A DNA stretch of 64,000 nt from Lepturacanthus savala (Eukaryota > Chordata > Actinopteri > Scombriformes > Trichiuridae), in the NCBI GenBank assembly GCA_030544235.1, contig CM060461.1:1483949-1547948 (forward strand). Direction: 5' to 3'. Of the stretch, positions 13,001 to 22,600 are shown in pieces. Each line of letters begins with the position of its first letter. Position 1 is the first letter of the stretch. The notes beneath the pieces are model-generated. The model made no database searches. It had not been told where the DNA came from and saw only the letters and a list, made by a program, of their open reading frames with translations. The position numbers and the translations under genes are program-made.

Positions 13001-13656
13001 GCCTACCTGTTTAAAGACGACTAAGGTATTCAGACGTTCTAGATAGTGGATTCATAATTTTTGCCGACTACATTGCCAGGTAATACATTGTCAGATGCTG
13101 CCCAAGACACTGTTATACTATGTCACTTTTGATAATTGGTTATTCATTTAAAGGGCAGATTCACAGAAGAAATTCAATAGATGTAGATTTGCAGATTTTG
13201 TTTGCTGCACATGGTGTTAAACTGAATTTGAAACTGTTGGGCAGACAAAATAATGTTGAATGACGACCAATTGAGAGAACAACAAATTAATTGATAATGA
13301 AAATCTGTTGCAATTCAAACTGTGCATTTTGACCTCAATCTTTTAACCTGAGTCTAACTCTAGCTCTAACCTGAATCATGTGGTTGTTATTGTAACCATG
13401 ACCATGAATGTTTTTTGACCTTATGAGACCATTGTCTCATCATAAAACATTTATTTTAAACTATTGGACTCTGCAGATTTAAAAACATTGTTAAAGAAAG
13501 GATGATTTTATCTGTTAGTGATTATCTGTTCTTTGTTGCACAGGAACAATTTCACCAGGTGTCAGAGAACAACCGTAATCACATCACATCCAGACTCCAG
13601 ACTGTCACTTCTGGACACACCAGTGGACACTGATTCAATGTTAGCCTGAGGAAAGA

Positions 13657-13688
<32 letters not shown>

Positions 13689-15108
13689 TGCGTGCATGCG
13701 CACATGTGTGTGTGCATGCACACGTGTGTGTGTGTGCATGTGTGTGTATGTGGTGTGTGTACATGCCTCACATGTGGGAGGAGAAACTGTGAAACATGCA
13801 GGAGATAGTTACCATGGTAACACAGGCACAACCCCTTCTCTGTGAAAGCTTTGATGATTTTAAGCTGCAAAGGTTAAAAGCAAATTAAGGCCAATTATTA
13901 TAGCGTTTATCTATCTTCTATGTGATCAATGACCCACAAACAATAAGTCGTGAGCTTCACAGTTGGAGCTTGTGTTGTGTAGAGTGAGACTGGAATTTAA
14001 AGCAGAAGGAACTTTAGTTGCTACATCAATAGGATGTTAGTAACAACAAATAAAGAATATAAATATCATGTAAAAGTTAATGAAAAATGAGAATCAGATG
14101 GTTTTATGTCATTCAGTTATTTACTGAAAAACATTAAACATTTGACATGTTATCGTGAGAGTTGATGTTAATTATTGAATGGATTATTGAAATGATTAAT
14201 CGATTAGTTGGTTGATTCATAAAATGGTGTAAAATGCCATTCATTGTTTCCAAAAGCTGAAGATTCAACCTAAAATGTTTCTTTTGTCCCAGATCAACCA
14301 TCCACAACCCAAAAATCATCAGTTTACTATTATAGAAGACTAAAGAAACTAGAAAATAATCAGATTTGAAAAGCTGGAACCAGAGAATTTGGACATTTTC
14401 TTCTTAAAAGTTACTCAAAATGAGTAATAGATTTTCAAACTAGTTGGTGATTAATGTAATAATTTGTCAACTAATCGTTGCTCTGCGGTTTACAACACCA
14501 CTTATGTTAAGAATCGAATCACAGAGCTGGTCAAACTGCAAAAATATCTGAAATTCGATCATCTGACAGCCAGATCATTGATCAAGCAGCTGATTGATCA
14601 GTCATGACCTCACACTCAGACGTCCATATTTGTAGATACAGTCCGGTTAAATCTATACATACGTTGGCTGATGAGACCTGCCAGACTGTCATTGGTTATT
14701 TGTCTCTTAACAGGAGGGATCAATACGAATTTATAAATAATCTCTAATCTAATAATAGAAAAAAAATATGACAACAATGAGCTCAGACCTGCCTGTTTTT
14801 TGTTGTCATATAAATAATTCTTTATGTAGGAGAATTTGTAAATAATCACATTAAGGTGACATAGTGAAGTGAAGGAACCTGCCTGCAGTTCTCATCGCTG
14901 CCTCTAGGTGGCAGCAACGTCTCATTGCAGCAGCAGCTGCTGCCTGCTGAGTTCTGCCTAGCAACCAGGAGCAGGCTGCAGCTTCCTGAGCAATTTGTCA
15001 CTGAGTCATTAGTGTGCAGAAAAAATTAGTGTTTGTCACCCAGCTTCACATCTCTGCACTCTGATGAGTCAGTGGACATTTCAGAGTTGCTGTTTGTCTC
15101 TCTCTCTG

Positions 15109-15154
<46 letters not shown>

Positions 15155-15471
15155 GTACACACATGCACACACACCAGTGATGAGAAGCTTTGATTCATTC
15201 TGGTGCAAATCACTGATCTCCAGAATGTCTGCAGATCATTTCCTATGTGGATTTTGCAGCTTCCGTGTTAAAAAATGAAAATAGCTGCAGGTTTTCAAGG
15301 TGATTTGTGGTCGGAGAGGAAGAAGCTTCCAACTGTTCTGGCAAACAAACACATGTGAGAGAGATTAAATATCTTCCAGTGCTTTGATTTTGCTCCATCA
15401 TAGGTGTGAAAATGAAGAAGTGGTGGAGCTTTCTTTCAAGGTCTCAGATCTCAGATCCATTTACGTGTGTG

Positions 15472-15508
<37 letters not shown>

Positions 15509-15537
15509 GTGTATGTGTATATATATATATGTATGTG

Positions 15538-15576
<39 letters not shown>

Positions 15577-16622
15577 TGTTTATTTATTTATTTCTGTTTC
15601 ATGTTTCAATATGTATTTTCATGAAGATAATGTAGGAACCTGAAACTGCAATTAATAATGATTAGAATGTTTAATAATGAAACAGCATCCTGCAAAATAA
15701 ATGTAATGAAAGAATTTATAAGACAACACTACTGGTTTTACAGGTTAATTATAACGTGTTTTATTCTTCTACATGTATTTCAGGATTATCTTTTTATCTG
15801 TGTAATAACTGATGGAATCCTTCTTTCTCTGTTTTGAGAGGTTGTCCTTGGAGAAGTCGAGATCTGAGGAACAACTCCATCTTCTCTGGCAGTGCGACGA
15901 CCGTCGGTGCCCACAAGCTGCACCCCTGTGTCCTGGAACTCTGCAAGTTCTTCTCCCAGTGCCTCTGCAGACCCTTCAGGACGAGGGTGAAAAGGTTTTT
16001 ACACACAGCAAACGAAGCGACTTCAAGTGTGTTAAGCAAAAACTAAAAATGTGTATTCCGAGTCTGGCACAGCCCTGACACATTTGAAAAAAACATTTAT
16101 TTTGAGTTTTTTAAGAAAAAAATGTAAACCAAAAAATTAGCTGGTTTCAGCTTCTCATTTCTAACGATTTCTGTCCTTTTGTTGTGCAACATGGTGATAA
16201 ACTGCATAGGGTGGTATCAGGTAAAATGGGCCATTTAAATTTCGAGGGACCAAGCCCCTCTGGAAATTAGAGCCAATGACAACAAAGGATTTCAAACTGT
16301 TGATATAACTGTACTTGACAAGTAACAGGTGATTTGATTAGTTTGTCGTTTCTATGGTGATTTGATTAGTTTATTGTTTCTATAGTGATGAGACAATATT
16401 TCAAATCTAGACTGAACCAGAAATGTACATGGTAAGTAGCCTGGTATGACAAATATAACTAAACTATTATAAGGATGATACATCTATTACAAAAAATAAT
16501 GATAATAATAAATAAACATTCAACAAACAAGAACTATGCATGATATCTGTCTTGATGGTATCCATCAGAAATAATGTTGATGGATGGATGGATGGATGGA
16601 TGGATGGATAGATGGATAGATG

Positions 16623-16663
<41 letters not shown>

Positions 16664-19600
16664 GGCCTCCAAAACCTTTGCAGCGGCCCTGCCCCTAAGA
16701 TAAAATGGGCCATATGGTTTCAGATAAAATGGGCCTAACCCTCTGTGTCACTCACAGACACATGTATGACATCTGGTTAGATCCGCCGCTCCGTACACGC
16801 AGACTACGCAGCCAGCGTAGGGCCCCAACTAGTGAAGGGGGCCTCCAAAATTAAGATTGGGGGGAAAAAAAGATAATAATTATTACAGTAATAAATAGCA
16901 AAAATATTAATTAGTTCTCTGGGAGATCACTGAAATCGGGAAAATTAAATGTTATTTATTGCGTAATAAAAAGACTCAGACCCCCGCAAATCCTTTGTAA
17001 ATGGTACAGCGAGTGATGGGAATTCCGGCTCTATTTGGAGAGCTGGATCTTTTGGCTCAGTCACTAATACGAGCCGGCTCGTTCGGCTCCTCTGTTGCTG
17101 CCAACGAGGAGCCGGCTCCTGTCGTTCACTTCAAAGAGTCGGATCGTTCAACTTCAAAGACTCGGATCGTTCACTTCACAGAGTTGGATCGTTCACGACG
17201 GCACAAAGCTTCGGAGCCACTTTTCTTACTACGCTCTGAAACGGCTTTAATGGGCAATTTTCTTCAGTTAAAAACTTCGACAATTGAAATGAGAGAATGT
17301 CATCCAAGAGACACTATGAATCTGGAGCTGAAAAGCGAAAGAGGAAAAAAGAGAAAGATGACAAACTTGCATCCCTTTCTGGTAAGTCTGTGTTAAACCG
17401 TTCGTTTGTTTTGCTAACACAGCGTTACGTGATAAACTCGACAAGCTAGGCTAGGTTAGCCCAACTGTAAACAGGACTGGACAGAGAATGAAATTCAGCT
17501 GTAGCATCTTTTCTCTGCTCCAGGGGGGTCGTTGGGGATAATTCCTAGGCTGTCCTGGTAGTGAGGGAGTGGGGGTGGTGGTTGGGGGATGATTTTACAT
17601 TGAATCTGGCCACGGTGTTGTAGAAGGTGTGTAGAAGTCGTGTGTAGTGCAAAAAATGTTCGGCCACCTTTGGTCATTCACAAAATGCCACTATTGTTTT
17701 GGTTAATATGTAGGATGAGAATATCTTAATTTTTAAGGTCTTTGTTTTTGTCCTACCATATTAATGTCATATAATACGACAAGCAGTGCAGTAAGCAGCC
17801 AACAACCATCCAACGTGTCTGAAGGTTCAAGTACACAGCCACAAACAACAACAGTCACCTTAGAAGAGACATTCATACCCACAACTGAAAGCTTTCCCTC
17901 GGATGCAGTTGTTTTTTATTTGTTATTGTGTTAAAGTGTAAGTTAATTGTTTGATATCTACAGGTCTATATAAGACTTATTTTCAACTGTAAATTTCATG
18001 AGCTTCCAGGAGTTTGGTGGACGGGCGGGCGTGCAGGGTGTTGAGCTTAGGGGCTCCAAAACCTTAGCAGCGGCCCTGCATCTGGTTCACTAAAACATGA
18101 ACAGTATGTTGATTGTCATGTGAAATTGGTGAAACTCAAAGTAGTCACGACTTTTGCTGAAACTTAGCTTGTGCTCGCTTTTGTGTAGCGTTAGCTAAGC
18201 TTGTATACATAGGTGTGTTAGCATGTGTGTACAACACATGACTGATCTGTTTTTGTTTTAATAACAGCAATATGAGTTTTATTAATGCATTTTCAAGTGA
18301 TGTGGTTCTAAGCAGTTGTGTTTTAACATTAAAACTGATGATGAATTCATTTTTTTGTCATTTGACTGGCCCATTTTACCTGATGAAATGACCCATTTTA
18401 CCTGAAACTCGTCTCGTCTTCTTCCGCTTATCCGTAATCGGGTCGCGGGGGCAGCAGCTTCAGCAGGGAAGCCCAGACTTCCCTCTCCCCGGCTACTTCC
18501 TCCAGCTCTTCCGGGGGGACCCCAAGGCGTTCCCAGACCACCCGAGAGACATAGTCTCTCCAGCGTGTCCTGGGTCTTCCCCGGGGCCGCCGCCCGGAGG
18601 GACGTGCCCGGAACACCTCACCAGGGAGGCGTCCAGGAGGCATCCTCACTAGATGCCCGAGCCACCTCAACTGGCTCCTCTCGATGTGGAGGAGCAGCGG
18701 TTCTACTCTAAACTCCTCGCGGATGACCGAGCTTCTCACCCTATCTCTAAGGGAGAGCCCAGCCACCCGGCGAAGGAAACCCATTTCGGCCGCTTGTATT
18801 CGCGATCTCGTTCTTTCGGTCACTACCCAAAGCTCGTGACCATAGGTGAGGGTAGGAACATAGATTGACTGGTAAATCAGGAGCTTCGCCTTTCGGCTCA
18901 GCTCCTTCTTCACCACGACGGACCGATGCAGGGCCCGCATCACTGCAGACGCCGCACCGATCCGCCGGTCAATCTCCCGCTCCATCCTCCCCCCACTCGT
19001 GAACAAGACCCCGAGATACTTGAACTCCTCCACTTGAGGCAGGATCTCATCCCTGACCTGGAGTCGACACTCCACCCTTTTCCGGTCCAGAACCTTGGCC
19101 TCGGATTTGGAGGTGCTGATTTTCATCCCAGCCGCTTCACACTCGGCTGCAAACTGCTCCAGTGAGAGCTGAAGGTCACAGCTCGATGAAGCCAACAGGA
19201 CCAGATCGTCCGCAAATAGCAACGACCCAATCCTGAGGCCACCAAACCGCAGCCCCTCGACGCCCTGGCTGCGCCTAGAAATTCTGTCCATAAAAGTTAT
19301 GAACAGAATCGGTGACAAAGGGCAGCACTGACGGAGTCCAACCCCCACTGGAAACAAGTTCGTCTTATTACCGGCAATGCGGACCAAGCTCTGGCACCGA
19401 GAGTACAGGGACCGGACAGCCCGTGTCAACGGGTCCGGGACCCCATACTCCCGGAGCACCCCCCACAGGACTGCCCGAGGGACACGGTCGAACGCCTTCT
19501 CCAGATCCACAAAACACATGTAGACTGGTTGGGCGAACTCCCACGCACCCTCAAGCACCCTGCTAAGGGTATAGAGCTGGTCCACAGTTCCACGACCAGG

Positions 19601-22600
19601 ACGAAAACCACACTGCTCCTCCTGAATCCGAGGTTCGACTATCTTACGGACCCTCCTCTCCAGTACCCCCGAATAGACTTTCCCAGGGAGGCTGAGGAGT
19701 GTGATCCCTCTATAGTTGGAACACACCCTCTGGTCCCCCCTTTTATAAAGGGGAACCACCACCCCAGTTTGCCAGTCCAGAGGCACTGCCCCCGATGTCC
19801 ACGCGATGTTGCAGAGACGTGTCAACCAAGACAGCCCTACAACATCCAGAGCCTTGAGGAACTCAGGGCGAATCTCACCCACCCCCGGGGCCTTGCCGCC
19901 GAGGAGCTTTTTGACTACCTCGGCGATCTCAGCCCCAGAGATAGGCGAGTCCACCACTGATCCCCCAGACTCTGCCTCTTCAACAGAAGACGTGCTGGTG
20001 GGATTGAGGAGGTCTTCGAAGTATTCCCCCCACCGATCCAGGACGTCCCGAGTCGAGGTCAGCAGCACCCCGTCTCCACTGAACACAGTGTCAACGGTGC
20101 GCCGCTTTCCCCTCCTGAAACGCCGAATGGTGGTCCAGAACTTCCTCGAAGCCGTTCGAAAGTCTTTCTCCATGGCTTCACCGAACTCCTCCCACGCCCG
20201 AGTTTTTGCCTCCGCAACCACCGAGGCTGCTCATGCAAAAAAGTGGCATATTTCAAGATTTATAGGGCCTAAATAATTATATTTTATCACATAATTCCAA
20301 CAGAAAATGATCAGAAACAGTCATTATTTATCATAAATTTACACGGAAAAGGCATATTTGATATTGTGTTATTGTCCCAAGCGATTTACCAAAAAGTGGC
20401 CCCATTTACCTGATATCACCCTATATGAATATTAAACTTTTCTTTATTTTAAAGTGTCTGATTTTCTCTGAAGAGAGGCTTCTCCAAGTCGACCCTGATG
20501 ACTTTTTTTTTTTTTCAAAGCTTCTGACCTTTTGAACTACAGTTGAGTGGATAGTGAAATGGATAAGTGTTGATGTGGAGATCAGCTGCTGATGGTATGT
20601 TTTTACTGATCCTCTTGTCTTACAGATACTGTGATGACAGCCACGTCTGGTACGAAAAACACACGTCTGAGGTCTGCCGGCGGGTCAGGAGAGTGTCCTT
20701 CTCCAGAAGTAAGTGGACTGTAGAGGAAGCTGCCATCAGTCCCCAGCGACCGAGGTGACAAGCTCAGCGACTCTAAAGAAACGCTGTCAGAGCAAATCCA
20801 CATCACCTGTCTCTGCCCGCTTTGGAAGTGAAGCTTTATTGATGCTTCACAGATCAATGAGCCTCCAGAGAGGAGCTGCTGTAAAAAAAAAAAAAAAACA
20901 GAACAGACTCCTACTGCCTATCTGTACTCATACAGTCATGATTAACATCTTTAATCTTGTAAATCAAATATTGTGTTTTTATTGTGAAGAGAACAGGGTC
21001 ACATGTTGGCAGGGGTGAAAATGCCATTTTATTAATGGAGGGGACATGAAAAAAAAATCCTACATAATAATCTGCCCCTAGCTTCTTCTCCTCTAACCCT
21101 CTGTTGCAACTTGCCTTGCAGGTTGGAGCCTACATGTTTTAGATAATGTTGTCAAAAGTAATAGTTATTCATTATTAGTTATAGCAATGTTCTATATTTA
21201 TTTATATTTATGGGTCAGTGACAAATGATGGTTGGAAAGATGAGAAAGTCAAAGATTTTTTTAAATACAGTTTTAAGAAGCATTCATCAGGTCTCTTGAA
21301 ATGTACATTGCGTGTTCATGTTGGTTTCTTGTTATTTAAAAGTCCATTTGTATCATTTTCTTTTTTTACAAAAATCATGATTTTGTGTGGGTTGTTTTTG
21401 GTACGAAATGTCAAATGGTGTAACTGAACAAAAAATATAAATTTTGAATATATAATCCACCTAGAATATAAAACGTGTTGATGGCATGTGTTTTTAAAAA
21501 CCTTTTCAAGAGAGTTAAACTATCTGGTACCAGGTTTTTAGGGTTACACCACATGCCATTTTTGTCACTTACCTTTATACATATGGCAAATGAGATCATG
21601 AGTCAGTGAGCTAAAACTAGCAAAATCTTTGATGGAGGACCACATCCTCCTCTCTCTATTCTTCTTCCTGTTCCCTCCTCCCTCCCCCTAGTCGCTGTCG
21701 CTACGGTAACTTTCATAGTTAGAGCTCGTTAACGATTATTAGGTCTGGTCTTAACCAGCAGACTGGTAAAAACGAGGCTGATTTTGTACAAATGTTGAAC
21801 AAGTGGTGTGATAAATGACTTACTGACTTCTACATATTAATTTGATCTTTCAACAATTAAGAAACCCATTGTTTTACATTCAGCAGTGCTTGTGGTGTGT
21901 GTTTATTTAACATTTCTTTAATATTAAAAATGATTTAGTTGCGTTTACAAAGACTTTTTGGGGTCGGAGACAACACAGTAACAACAAGGCTTCAGAAATA
22001 ACATCCCAAAATGTCTATTCCTTTAACAATAAGGTGCAAAAAAAATTGAAGAGGAGATTCCGGAGTTCAGAATGAGTGATGTGTGTTCAAATTACAACTT
22101 CCTGTTTCATGATGAAACCTTGATGGTGTTATCACACACTTCTCTCTGTACACTTCATTGCAGTGCGCTGCACAAATCAGTGTTCTGAACCACCACATGG
22201 TGACTGACAACATTACGCATTGTTTGGCATGCAAACTGCGTTAAGATGTGTTGCATCATCATAATGCATTATTTTTAATTGCATTAATATCCCAGCCCTA
22301 GTTACAATGAGTGTTTTTTGGCGACATTTATGCCGATATCAGCTTCACCTGCCTCCATTATTGCTGCTCCTGCTGATAAGTAACCTCCGGAATTTTCTGC
22401 TATGTACGTACGCAGGTCCTACTACGTCACTAAAATGATGTTTCCATGTATATTTATGATTAATAATGACTGCTTCTGATTAATGATTAATCAGTGTTAG
22501 GTTAATAAAATGGTGTACAGAGAATTTGGACAGTTTCTTCTCAAAAATGACTAAATGTCATTAAAATAAATAAATGTAATACTAATCAATACTAAATACT

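Larger units (their letters stand above)
16209..20421 (+). mobile_element. Family-1 DNA transposon copy B, both termini present, with nested insertions
   Basis: The left terminus GGGTGGTATCAGGTAAAA begins at 16209 and the right terminus TTTACCTGATATCACCC ends at 20421. TA dinucleotides flank both (16207-16208, 20422-20423), as expected for a TA-targeting element. Removing a hAT element (16779-18079) and a LINE (18409-20229) leaves about 1.1 kb of family-1 sequence. No transposase of its own is visible. Confidence 0.8.

Noticed and set aside
13562..13870. His/Thr- and Cys/Val-rich ORFs
   Set aside because: Translation of a TG/CA microsatellite in several frames.
15987..15990. Stronger-looking donor AGG|GTGAAA for hhla1 exon 11
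   Set aside because: It gives phase 0, which does not fit the phase-2 acceptor of exon 12. The donor at 15995 restores the frame and total length.
19312..20276. + strand ORFs up to 156 codons across 18650-20276
   Set aside because: Antisense shadows of the LINE reverse transcriptase ORF.
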